From: Chryseotalea sp. WA131a
GTDB taxonomy: Bacteria > Bacteroidota > Bacteroidia > Cytophagales > Cyclobacteriaceae
Direction: 5' to 3'
DNA length: 64,000 nucleotides
Assembly (NCBI GenBank): GCA_025370075.1
Contig: CP073016.1
Span: forward strand, 3,472,001 to 3,536,000
Positions 25,161 through 33,131 of the stretch are shown one piece after another; position 1 is the stretch's first letter; each line of letters opens with the position of its first letter. The translations under genes and the position numbers were made by a program. Under the pieces are notes generated by a model. That model did no database searches, was not told the DNA's origin, and was given only the letters and a program-made list of their open reading frames with translations.

Positions 25161-25925
25161 CTAGGAAACACTTTTCCCAATAAACCTCAACCCATCCAAT
25201 GTCAAATCAGGGTCGATTTCATGAAAAAAATCTTTGAGGGGAGAAATCACAAACGACAAGCCACCGGTAGCGATAGCGGGGCAATCTTCGTTGAGCTCTT
25301 CACGGATTGCAGAAACCATTTTTCGCACTAGGCCCTCATAGCCAATTACGATTCCGGATTGAATGGCTGTAACAGTGCTAGTACCCAAAGCAGATTTCGG
25401 AATCTCCAACGGCACATCAAATAGTTTGGCCGCATTTTGTGATAATGCTTTCAAAGCAGTTCTTAATCCCGGCACAATGGATACGCCCAAAATTTTTCCT
25501 TCTTTTGAAATGGTCGTAAAAGTTAGGGCAGTGCCGAAATCAACTACAATGCATGTTCGTTTGAATTTGATATAAGCACCCATGGCGTTGGCCACCAAAT
25601 CGGAACCAATTTCGTAAGGGTTTAAAACTTGGATGGGAAGTAGCTCGTAAATTTTAGGCCCAACAACTATCGGTTCTTTTTGGAAAAGAGTTCGAATGAC
25701 ATTCTTTACCTTTTCATTTAGCGCAGGCACCACCGAGCTCAATACAATTTTGTTCACCGCTTCTACCTGCAACGAAGACTCAATAAAGAAATCGCGGATT
25801 TTTACACCGTAAAATAATTCGGGCTGATCGGGCTTGGAAGGAATGCGCCAATGATGTTTCCAATGTTCATCAGTCCAAATTCCGATGGTAATGTCGCTAT
25901 TGCCAATGTCGATTGCGAGGAGCAT
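25161..25925 (-). CDS. coaX: Type III pantothenate kinase
   Basis: 254 aa. ASKHA-fold motifs: AIDIGNSD (residues 4-11), EIGSDLVANAMGAY, VVDFGTALTF with catalytic Asp, and GLRTALKALSQNAAKL. The C-terminal phosphate 2 motif is GYEGLVRKMV. It phosphorylates pantothenate in the first step of coenzyme A synthesis, and is the usual form in Bacteroidota. Its start codon overlaps the stop of the hicA toxin gene by one base, so coaX is coupled to a toxin-antitoxin operon, an odd arrangement for an essential gene. Confidence 0.95.
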   Translation of the reverse strand: MLLAIDIGNSDITIGIWTDEHWKHHWRIPSKPDQPELFYGVKIRDFFIESSLQVEAVNKIVLSSVVPALNEKVKNVIRTLFQKEPIVVGPKIYELLPIQVLNPYEIGSDLVANAMGAYIKFKRTCIVVDFGTALTFTTISKEGKILGVSIVPGLRTALKALSQNAAKLFDVPLEIPKSALGTSTVTAIQSGIVIGYEGLVRKMVSAIREELNEDCPAIATGGLSFVISPLKDFFHEIDPDLTLDGLRFIGKSVS

Positions 25926-26113
25926 TATTTCAACGAGGCTTGCTTTAATATGCTATTAAGTGTTCCTTTGGGAACTTCATCTGACAACCGGTGATAAGCA
26001 ATTGTCACAATTCCGGTTTTAGTTGCATGCTTATAAGCGCGGTGGCTTCCACGCTGTCGGACTTGAAACCATCCATCAGATTCAATAATCTTAACTATTT
26101 CTTGATACTTCAT
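25925..26113 (-). CDS. hicA: HicA-type mRNA interferase toxin
   Basis: 62 aa, standard HicA length. The dsRBD-like fold motif GWFQVRQRGSHRAYKH carries the catalytic His24, followed by VTIAYHRLSDEVPKGTLNSI, a HicA signature. It cleaves mRNA when released from HicB. It lies five bases downstream of hicB, giving antitoxin-first order, and overlaps coaX by one base. Confidence 0.92.
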   Translation of the reverse strand: MKYQEIVKIIESDGWFQVRQRGSHRAYKHATKTGIVTIAYHRLSDEVPKGTLNSILKQASLK

Positions 26114-26118
26114 GTAAG

Positions 26119-26331
26119 CTAAGCCAACACAAGCATTTCAGATTCTGAGTTTGCTTCAGGTATTGGGTACCCTGATTCTATCATCATTTCAATGTGCAGT
26201 CTGATAGCTTCAACAATATTTTGTTCCACTTCTTTTTTGGTAGCCCCAGCAGAGGTACAACCAGGTAAGTCTGGAACGTAAGCACTATATCCATCAGCGC
26301 CTTTCTCGTAAATAATTAGATATCTTGTCAT
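26119..26331 (-). CDS. hicB: HicB-type antitoxin
   Basis: 70 aa from ATG 26331. A longer frame up to 26430 is rejected because it would run into the neighbouring gene and past the operator. The partial RNase H-like HicB fold shows YLIIYEKGADGYSAYVPDLP, then GCTSAGATKKEVEQNIVEAI. It lacks an obvious C-terminal helix-turn-helix, so operator binding may rely on the complex. First gene of hicBA. Confidence 0.92.
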   Translation of the reverse strand: MTRYLIIYEKGADGYSAYVPDLPGCTSAGATKKEVEQNIVEAIRLHIEMMIESGYPIPEANSESEMLVLA

Positions 26332-26335
26332 AACA

Positions 26336-26357
26336 ACCTTTCTTATAGTTGAAAGGT
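26336..26357. promoter_or_regulatory. Inverted repeat in hicB promoter
   Basis: ACCTTTC (26336-26342) and GAAAGGT (26351-26357) form a perfect 7-bp inverted repeat, 5 bases upstream of the hicB ATG on the minus strand. The position suggests an autoregulatory operator. Confidence 0.5.
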
Positions 26358-26366
26358 AGCAAAAAA

Positions 26367-28226
26367 TTACAAAAACCGAAGTGCCACTTTCGCGCCCCAC
26401 CACATTTTTAGGTTGTGGCGGCTGTCCCAATCTTGGCTGTATAGGAGAGACGGTTGGTATTGACTAAAAAGAGAAGGGTTGTCGGTGGAGGAAATCTCCG
26501 TAAGGTATCCGTTGAGCGTTAGGCCACCATAAATCCAAAACTTTCTTGCTAGTTTAAAATCAAGTCCAAGGTGAATTTTGTTCAGCAAGCTTAGTGAATT
26601 GGTGTAATCTGCTTTGGTTACATGCTGTGCGGTAGCATCAATGTTCAGTTGAATGCCCCGTGAGATTTTCCGTGCTGTGCCTAATCCATAACCGAATGTC
26701 CAGAGGTAGTTATTGCTGCTGATACGATTGGGCTGAATACCAACCAATAAAATGTTGTAGAACTTCCTTGCCCCCGTTCTAAAAGCTAAGTTGCCATAAA
26801 ATATTTCGTCTGCTGAAATTTCTAATTTATGATAACCATGATTGACGTAACTGATGAGACCAATGGGCACACCCCCTAAGCTATCGGCATAGTTGAGCAA
26901 ACCAATTTGTGTTCCGCGTACATTTTTGCCATAATTAAATACTCCGGCCACTTGTGAACCCGTCACTCTTTTTATACCGATGTTGCTTACACCCGCAATT
27001 TGTGTTCCGTAGATATTTTTGGTATTCACATTCACTGCTCCTGCTATCTGCGTTCCTTGGAATCTTCCCACTAACACATTGGCACCACCTGCTATCTGCA
27101 CACCGCCCGATTTGCCCCTAGCAAAATTACTTAACCCTGCCACCTGCACACCTTGCATAGATTTTAAGTTGGCGTTGGCAAAACCTGCCACTTGCACACC
27201 GTGCAGTTCGCCACGATTACCATTAACAAATCCAGCCATTTGCAAAGCCGTAACATCGCCACCATTCACGTTTACAAAACCTGCAGCTTGCACCCCATAT
27301 ACATTTCGGCCTACCAAGTTTCCTACCCCGCCAATTTGCAACCAACTCACATCTCCTCGGTCGATGTTAAAGAAAAACCCCAGTTCAATTTGTCTTGTAC
27401 CTAGCGAATAACCGCCCAACATATTAATCGAATAATTATTGATGGTATTCCCGCTAAGGCCATTGTTACTCCCCACAAAAGGCAACAGCGAGATTTGAAT
27501 ATCACGATAAAGCGTGTCGCTGATATTCTGCACATTCGGCTCCGATTCATATGGCATCGTCATGGATTCCTCTACTTTTTTGGTAGAGTCGACCAACCTT
27601 GGCGCGGCAATTATTTTGCTTTTCAATCCAATTTTTAAGGATTGATAATTTTGGGCTGACAAGGTGATGAGGGTATCTACATAACTTTTTTTGCTTACTG
27701 AAAACCGAACGGAGTCGGTTTGTTTGCTGAGCTTCAATTGAAAATAGCCGACTTCATCTGTAATGACCGAACTGATAGAATGCTTATCGTATACACTTGC
27801 ATTCTCGATTTTATTTTGCGTCTGGGCGTCTTCAATAAAGCCACTTACAATATATTGCGAAGGCTTTGCTACTACCACCACTTTTTTTAGGATGATGTAC
27901 TTTCCTTTTTCCTTAAAGCTGATGTTGCCTTTAAAAATTTCGGTCAGCACTTCTGCCACGGTGCGGTCAAAGGCATAAATGGTCACCGTTTGTTCGGCTG
28001 ATAAGATGGAGCTATTGTACGAAAAATAAAAACCTCCTGCTTTGCCGATTTTATTCAACGCCTCTGGCATTTTTTCATCCATCAAACTGATCGTTATTTT
28101 CTTATCTAAAATGGATTGAGCTTTTGCGGAATCCACAGCGAAGACAAAGAATGCTAAGGCAATCAGTTTCAATTTAAAATTGGAACGAGGTTTGAGGCTT
28201 GAGACGTGGGTGTTTGGCAAGGCCAT
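26367..28226 (-). CDS. STN-domain outer-membrane surface-repeat protein (LA_2272-like)
   Basis: 619 aa. Signal sequence ends DSAKAQS. An STN (secretin/TonB short N-terminal) domain covers about 40-110, a CarboxypepD_reg-like domain about 120-205, then at least seven repeats of about 20 residues with the core GxQxAGxxNxxxxx (about 290-445). The C-terminus looks like beta-barrel strands. Repeats resemble the LA_2272 surface-repeat family. An STN domain normally contacts FecR, and the sigma/FecR pair lies directly upstream, so this protein probably signals to it. The first 18 codons lie in a heptad array (GAGGTTT units); a TTG at 28172 would give a tidier signal peptide. Confidence 0.78.
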   Translation of the reverse strand: MALPNTHVSSLKPRSNFKLKLIALAFFVFAVDSAKAQSILDKKITISLMDEKMPEALNKIGKAGGFYFSYNSSILSAEQTVTIYAFDRTVAEVLTEIFKGNISFKEKGKYIILKKVVVVAKPSQYIVSGFIEDAQTQNKIENASVYDKHSISSVITDEVGYFQLKLSKQTDSVRFSVSKKSYVDTLITLSAQNYQSLKIGLKSKIIAAPRLVDSTKKVEESMTMPYESEPNVQNISDTLYRDIQISLLPFVGSNNGLSGNTINNYSINMLGGYSLGTRQIELGFFFNIDRGDVSWLQIGGVGNLVGRNVYGVQAAGFVNVNGGDVTALQMAGFVNGNRGELHGVQVAGFANANLKSMQGVQVAGLSNFARGKSGGVQIAGGANVLVGRFQGTQIAGAVNVNTKNIYGTQIAGVSNIGIKRVTGSQVAGVFNYGKNVRGTQIGLLNYADSLGGVPIGLISYVNHGYHKLEISADEIFYGNLAFRTGARKFYNILLVGIQPNRISSNNYLWTFGYGLGTARKISRGIQLNIDATAQHVTKADYTNSLSLLNKIHLGLDFKLARKFWIYGGLTLNGYLTEISSTDNPSLFSQYQPSLLYSQDWDSRHNLKMWWGAKVALRFL

Positions 28227-28252
28227 ATTCTAAATTCTGACTGCTAAAATTC
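28187..28252 (-). repeat. Heptad array across the start of the STN-protein gene
   Basis: Plus-strand units GAGGTTT, GAGGCTT, GAGACGT (28187-28207) lie in the annotated N-terminus. CATATTC, TAAATTC, TGACTGC, then TAAAATTC (28224-28252), include and precede the start codon. Shares TTCTAAATTCTGACT with the array at 11987-12014. Confidence 0.6.
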
Positions 28253-28292
28253 CTGTTCAGATCATTTTCCTATCGACTATTTCTTATCTTCT

Positions 28293-29285
28293 TCAATGCG
28301 TACTACAACCCTCTCCCTCTAACACAACCTCATCCTCTTGTCTACTAATGCTTAGACCCATCGTTTCTGCAATTACTTCGATTATTGTGTTCGGATTATC
28401 TTCATAAAAACTGGCTGTTAAGCGACATTTCATCAACCCAGGCGCCAGCTTGATGTGTGTATTGTAAATCTCGTTCAGAAGTTTCACCACCGATTGCAAT
28501 TCAGTATTGTTGAAATTGAAAACTTTGGTTTTGTACGCCAGCACATTGGTATCTGGCTTTTCGATGCGCTGAAATTCTTTTAAATGTTTTAAGTAGCGTG
28601 CACTTTCGCCAGCTTTCAAATTTAATCCTGTATTTTTCAACGTATAGAATTGTACCTCACCCTGAGTCACCACAATTTCGATGGTGTCTTTATCGGGATA
28701 GGCTTTTAAATTAAATTCGGTACCGATATCGCGCACCAGAATTTCATCTGCTTCGATTATAAATGGTTTTGTTTCTTCATGCTTTACCGAGAAGAAAGCT
28801 TCTCCTTTCAATGTTACTTTTCGTGATTGACTTTTTTCATTGAAGGAAAAGCTCAACTCACTTTTTTTGTTAAGGAAAACCGTAGAGCCATCTGGCAATG
28901 TATCGCTTTGGGTGGTAGTGTGGGCCGTTACTTTTATTGTGGAGAGTTCGCTATTGTTCGCTAAATAAAACAAAGAAGCAACACCCACTACTGCGGCAAT
29001 GGCAGCAGCGATTCGCCAATCAAAAGTCAATAGACCTCGCTCTTTTGTTTCCTGTTTGGCCTCGCTCAATTTCGTCTTTACCAACAACCAAGCTGCATCG
29101 GCATCAAATTGATTGCTTATTTCTTTTGCATTTGATTTTTCGAAAATCAATTTTACTTGATTGAAGTAGTGCTGGTTTTCTTCGCTCAACTTCATCCAAT
29201 CATGCACGTGCTGTTTTTCCGCACTTGTAGCTTCATTCGCCAACACTTTGCTAATCAACACATCGATATCGTATTCGTTTTGCAT
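28293..29285 (-). CDS. FecR-family anti-sigma factor
   Basis: 330 aa. N-terminal cytosolic anti-sigma domain (about 1-80), one membrane helix (IAAAIAAVVGVASLFYLA, about 92-109), and a periplasmic FecR domain with SDTLPDGSTVFLNKKSELSF and VRDIGTEFNLKAYPD. The C-terminal DUF4974-like STN-type fold follows (FNNTELQSVVKLLNEIYN). It holds the ECF sigma factor until an outer-membrane STN protein signals. It starts two bases after the sigma gene stop and precedes the STN-repeat protein, a three-gene cell-surface signalling operon. Confidence 0.94.
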   Translation of the reverse strand: MQNEYDIDVLISKVLANEATSAEKQHVHDWMKLSEENQHYFNQVKLIFEKSNAKEISNQFDADAAWLLVKTKLSEAKQETKERGLLTFDWRIAAAIAAVVGVASLFYLANNSELSTIKVTAHTTTQSDTLPDGSTVFLNKKSELSFSFNEKSQSRKVTLKGEAFFSVKHEETKPFIIEADEILVRDIGTEFNLKAYPDKDTIEIVVTQGEVQFYTLKNTGLNLKAGESARYLKHLKEFQRIEKPDTNVLAYKTKVFNFNNTELQSVVKLLNEIYNTHIKLAPGLMKCRLTASFYEDNPNTIIEVIAETMGLSISRQEDEVVLEGEGCSTH

Positions 29286-29287
29286 TT

Positions 29288-29863
29288 CTACAGAATGAAG
29301 TTATTTAGAAAAAGCATATACAATGGCAAATACTCTTTCAGTTGCGTGCGCATAATTTTCAGTGCCTTGCCCATTTGGTTCTCCACCGTCTTTACCGAAA
29401 TCTGCAACTGGTCGGCTATCTCTTGGTATTTCAATTCTTCAAATCGGCTTAGCTGAAATACCAAACGACACTGCTCGGGCAATGCTTTCATGGCCAAATA
29501 GATTTTGGATTCCAAATCGTTTGACAATACTTTTTCCTCCACCAAGTCACGCGAACGCTCCGTTTCTTGCACGTGCCATTTCGCATGAAGCTGTTTTACT
29601 TTTTCGTGCTTGATTACGTTGAGACAGCCATTGCGCACCATGCTGTACAAATAAGCCTTCAAAGAAGACTGCACACTCAGTTCATTTTTCTTTTCCCAGA
29701 TTTTGATAAACGTTGTCTGCACCACTTCTTCGGCTTCATTCTTGTCATTCAGAAAAGAATGCGCATAATGACATAACGGTTTATAGTAGGTTTTAAAAAT
29801 CATTTCAAAAGCGATTTGGTTGCCCTCTTTAATTGCTCTATAATTTTCTTCGTCTGATTGCAT
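29288..29863 (-). CDS. ECF RNA polymerase sigma factor (FecI-like)
   Basis: 191 aa. Region 2 includes FKTYYKPLCHYAHSFLNDKNEAEEVVQ, ending in FIKIWEKK. Region 4 has ALPEQCRLVFQLSRFEELKYQEIADQLQISVKTVENQM, with the helix-turn-helix. Bacteroidota FecI-type sigma factors are controlled by the adjacent FecR. The likely target is its own operon, including the STN surface protein. No TonB receptor of the SusC/FecA type is encoded in this operon. Confidence 0.95.
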   Translation of the reverse strand: MQSDEENYRAIKEGNQIAFEMIFKTYYKPLCHYAHSFLNDKNEAEEVVQTTFIKIWEKKNELSVQSSLKAYLYSMVRNGCLNVIKHEKVKQLHAKWHVQETERSRDLVEEKVLSNDLESKIYLAMKALPEQCRLVFQLSRFEELKYQEIADQLQISVKTVENQMGKALKIMRTQLKEYLPLYMLFLNNFIL

Positions 29864-29980
29864 CTGCCAAATTGAAATGACAATGCAATGTACGGTTTAG
29901 TTTATTTTTTGTTTTCAAGTCGTGCCTAACTAAATTTTTGATTTGCAGCAACCTGTAGGATGCCGAATAGCTTGCGCCTA

Positions 29981-30721
29981 TTACTTACTATGTGTAATAC
30001 TCGCCCTTCCAATCATCAATCCTTTTCGAATGTCGGGTGAGCCCCATACTTCAATCAATGGTTCGCCAAAAGCGGTGATGTAAACTTGGTTGGAAGCAAA
30101 CAATTTCAATCTGCCTTCACCATAAATTGAAGTGGTAATGTCTTCACTCTTTAAAGCACTGTTATCAATTTTATTTTCGCCATAGAGCCGATAGGTTTGT
30201 CGCTGCGCAAGTCCGCTCTTTACCTTGATTTTGTTTTCACCGTACAGAACCATCCGAAACTCCCCCACATTCAAACTGTCTAGTGTAATTTCAGATTGAC
30301 CGTAGGCTTTCAGTGTAAATTCATCACCCGCAATCACGCTAGTGCATGTAATCTCTTCTTCGCCCCGTACTTCCAATTTTTGCAAATCGGTGTAGGTAAC
30401 ATAGGCCGTTACCAATGCATCGCGATAAACACTCACCTTACTGCGATAATCATCGCCATCTACATATTCACGCTTATCTAAAATGCGCGCACCTTCTAAA
30501 TAAAGTTGTAATGTTTTGCCTGAAACACTGGCGTGGATTTTATCTTGATCTACCCGTGCATACACAACGCGCACACTTTCCTTGTTGCCTTTGGTCAATA
30601 CAACATTGATTTTGGGCGAAATAGTGATTTTCTCGAAGGAGGGCAATGAACGAGTGAACTCTTGTGCATGTACATGCATGTACGTCAATGCTAAGCAAAG
30701 AAAAAGGTTAATTGTCTTCAT
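29981..30721 (-). CDS. DUF2807 (GIN-domain) secreted protein
   Basis: 246 aa, signal peptide ending MHVHAQ. The whole mature part is the head GIN domain: a right-handed beta-solenoid with the recurrent pattern seen in FEKITISPKINVVLTKGN, LQKLEVRGEEEITC, FTLKAYGQSEITLDSL, FRMVLYGENKIKVKSG and SIYGEGRLKLFA. The role is unclear, possibly surface adhesion or envelope structure. The start codon is buried in a hairpin/pseudoknot at 30719-30752. Upstream of the ECF sigma operon but separately expressed. Confidence 0.85.
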   Translation of the reverse strand: MKTINLFLCLALTYMHVHAQEFTRSLPSFEKITISPKINVVLTKGNKESVRVVYARVDQDKIHASVSGKTLQLYLEGARILDKREYVDGDDYRSKVSVYRDALVTAYVTYTDLQKLEVRGEEEITCTSVIAGDEFTLKAYGQSEITLDSLNVGEFRMVLYGENKIKVKSGLAQRQTYRLYGENKIDNSALKSEDITTSIYGEGRLKLFASNQVYITAFGEPLIEVWGSPDIRKGLMIGRASITHSK

Positions 30722-30752
30722 ATCTCTGGGTTTTAGAGATATGACAACCCAG
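30719..30752 (-). promoter_or_regulatory. Pseudoknot-like RNA structure containing the start codon
   Basis: On the minus strand, arm 1 CTGGGTT (30752-30746) pairs with AACCCAG (30732-30726). Arm 2 CATATCTCT (30743-30735) pairs with AGAGATATG (30727-30719), whose last three bases are the ATG. The interleaved order 1-2-1'-2' is an H-type pseudoknot or two exclusive stems (2-nt overlap). Either stem 2 or the knot would occlude initiation. Confidence 0.5.
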
Positions 30753-30894
30753 AAGATGCTTACCCCTATTCTGAGAAAAGATTTTTTTTCTTGCCAGAAC
30801 GATATTCTGTTGTGTTTATCGGTGCTTTTAATCCGATTACACTTGCCGAAATAAGAAGAGATAAATACACTGAATCGATATCGATTGTTTTTAA

Positions 30895-31587
30895 TTACGC
30901 CTTGAAATATTCTTCCAGCTCTGTTAAGGTGGTGGTGCCGCGGAGATCCTTGATTACTCTCCCTTTTTCCAACAGCACAATGCGGTCGCAGATTTCGGTT
31001 ACGTGGTTCAGGTCATGACTGGAAATCAGGTAGGTTACTTGCCTTAACTTCCTTTCGGCTTGCAACAAATCTTTCAGGCGGATTTGCGAAGTCGGGTCCA
31101 AGTTTTCAAACGGCTCATCGAGCATAATGACCTGCGGATTGCCAATGAAGGAAGCGGCTATGCCTACTTTTTTCAAATTCCCTTTCGACAAATCACCGAT
31201 GTATTTGTTTTGCCCGGTAATTTCACCATGAAACAACACTTCAAACTTTTCTTGAAATGATTTCAAATCAGCGGCACTATATCCGTGTAAGTTGCCCACA
31301 AACCGAAAGTACTCATCGGGCGTGAGGTAGGGAATCAGAAATCCTTCATCTAAAAAAGAGCCAACGTGCTTTTTCCATTCATCATTGCCTTGCACATTTT
31401 TTCCATCGATCGATACGCTTCCCGAAGTTGCTTTCACCAAATCGAGTATCATGCGAAACAGCGTTGTTTTCCCCGCACCATTATTGCCGACCAATCCAAA
31501 GCTTTCGTTGTTGCCAACGGTTAGCGATTCAACATCTACCACCGTAGTGTTCTTGTAAACTTTTTTTAATGCTTGTATTTCTATCAT
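30895..31587 (-). CDS. ABC transporter ATP-binding protein
   Basis: 230 aa. Walker A GNNGAGKTT (about residues 35-43), a signature motif variant LSKGNLKKVGIAASF, Walker B VIMLDEPFENLDP, and an H-loop in LISSHDLNHV. Cytosolic ATPase of an export-type transporter. The permease gene (DUF5687) is 9 bases upstream in the same operon. Substrate unknown; related pairs in Bacteroidota are annotated as ABC-2-like exporters. Confidence 0.93.
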   Translation of the reverse strand: MIEIQALKKVYKNTTVVDVESLTVGNNESFGLVGNNGAGKTTLFRMILDLVKATSGSVSIDGKNVQGNDEWKKHVGSFLDEGFLIPYLTPDEYFRFVGNLHGYSAADLKSFQEKFEVLFHGEITGQNKYIGDLSKGNLKKVGIAASFIGNPQVIMLDEPFENLDPTSQIRLKDLLQAERKLRQVTYLISSHDLNHVTEICDRIVLLEKGRVIKDLRGTTTLTELEEYFKA

Positions 31588-31596
31588 ACGTATTGT

Positions 31597-33084
31597 TTAT
31601 TCTTTGCGGAAGCCCGCTGCTATTTCGTATTTTTTTTGTTCCAATCTTTTTGCTGTCAGGGTTATCAAAAAAGGTCGGCAGGCAATGCCAATTAATCCCG
31701 CCAAGGCTACTGCCATTATTCCAATTTGAGTAGAGAAAATAAATTTAAAGGGTAAATAAAAAATAAATGGAGCCAACATAAGCGGTATGGCCATTACCCA
31801 TTGGGCAGCACCCATTCCCTCGTAGTTAAATGTTGAGCCTTTTTTCAAATCAATTTTCTGGGGTCCCCACATGGCCAAGTTCATGATGATGAAAATGTTT
31901 ACACCCATGTTGAAGAGCATCATCGCCAAGTGAGTGAATACAATCCGCCAACCAAAATAAGCGTACGGCAAGCTTACTACAAAGGCCACCAAGGTGGTAG
32001 CGCTGAGCATCCAATATTTAGACTCAATGAACTGGCGGATGGAAAGTGGCCGCGTAAGTGTAAAATCAAAGTGACCGCCTTGCCAACTAAAAAGCAACTG
32101 GCCATAGTTAATCATAAATGCCCCTGTAATGAACATGCCAGCAAACAATGCAACACCTGGCATCTTTTCACCCGCACCGCCATCGCGGTAAAACACCAAG
32201 CCATAGAGCAAGAGCAGGGCACTGATCATCACAAATGTTCTTGGGCGTTTGTTTCGCAAAATCAACTTTATTTCCAGGTTTATCCACTCGCCATACGTAC
32301 CAAATCCTCGCAGAAACTGCCAGTCGCTGTACTTGCCCCATTCCGTGGCACTATCTTTTTCCGAACTCCAGTCATCGGCATACATGCTGTTAATCATCAC
32401 GTGATAATCGAGCCAATAGAAAACCACTGTAAGCCCAAATGAAATGATCAGTGTTATATAAATAAAGGTTGGTTGATGAAAAATGGCTAATGAAATATCT
32501 GACAATTGAAACCATCCGTAATAATCAGCTCCACCCAGCAAACCAAATACTCCCATGAATAGTAAGATACCCCAAATGTTATCATCTAATTTCTTTTTGT
32601 AGAAGATAACCAAGTAATGAAGTGCAAGGCTTAACAGCACCAAACAGCTCAGCCACGAAATGGCCGAACCGGTGCCCCACTGGGGCGCTACTACTTTGAA
32701 AGTAAAAGGGGCAAAGAGCAAGAACACCGAACTATTGAAAACATGCACCAGCGACTTGGTTAATAAATAATGCGCAATAGAAGAACGATGGATGGGCAAG
32801 TGTAAGTAAGGCTGAACATCCAATGCGGGCACATTTTGCATGAAGTAGCGCATCACAAACTCTACTACAAAATAATACAGCAACAGTTTGTTAACGAAGA
32901 GCAAACTATCGGGCTGTTTCAAATAGCCGGTGATGAGTCCATCCATGGCGAAGCCCAAGCCCAATGAATAGCCAACAATCATGAGCGCCAAAAAGCCCAT
33001 GAAAATACCTTTTGCTAAATCTTTGCTAAAGGCAGAAGAGTGTGTGAATTTTTTATAGGCGTGTGAGAGGAAGATGTAGGTCAT
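31597..33084 (-). CDS. DUF5687 ABC-2-type permease
   Basis: 495 aa with about 12-14 hydrophobic segments. It begins FLSHAYKKFTHSSAFSKDLA and contains LYYFVVEFVMRYFMQNVPALDVQPYLHLPI and LTRPLSIRQFIESKYW, both typical of DUF5687 permeases. A cytoplasmic loop with EWINLEIKLILRNKRPR lies mid-protein. It partners with the downstream ATPase to form an exporter restricted mainly to Bacteroidota. Substrate unknown. Confidence 0.9.
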   Translation of the reverse strand: MTYIFLSHAYKKFTHSSAFSKDLAKGIFMGFLALMIVGYSLGLGFAMDGLITGYLKQPDSLLFVNKLLLYYFVVEFVMRYFMQNVPALDVQPYLHLPIHRSSIAHYLLTKSLVHVFNSSVFLLFAPFTFKVVAPQWGTGSAISWLSCLVLLSLALHYLVIFYKKKLDDNIWGILLFMGVFGLLGGADYYGWFQLSDISLAIFHQPTFIYITLIISFGLTVVFYWLDYHVMINSMYADDWSSEKDSATEWGKYSDWQFLRGFGTYGEWINLEIKLILRNKRPRTFVMISALLLLYGLVFYRDGGAGEKMPGVALFAGMFITGAFMINYGQLLFSWQGGHFDFTLTRPLSIRQFIESKYWMLSATTLVAFVVSLPYAYFGWRIVFTHLAMMLFNMGVNIFIIMNLAMWGPQKIDLKKGSTFNYEGMGAAQWVMAIPLMLAPFIFYLPFKFIFSTQIGIMAVALAGLIGIACRPFLITLTAKRLEQKKYEIAAGFRKE

Positions 33085-33131
33085 GAAAAATGCAAATTCA
33101 AATTTATAAAACGCAAAATTAGGAGATTAAG

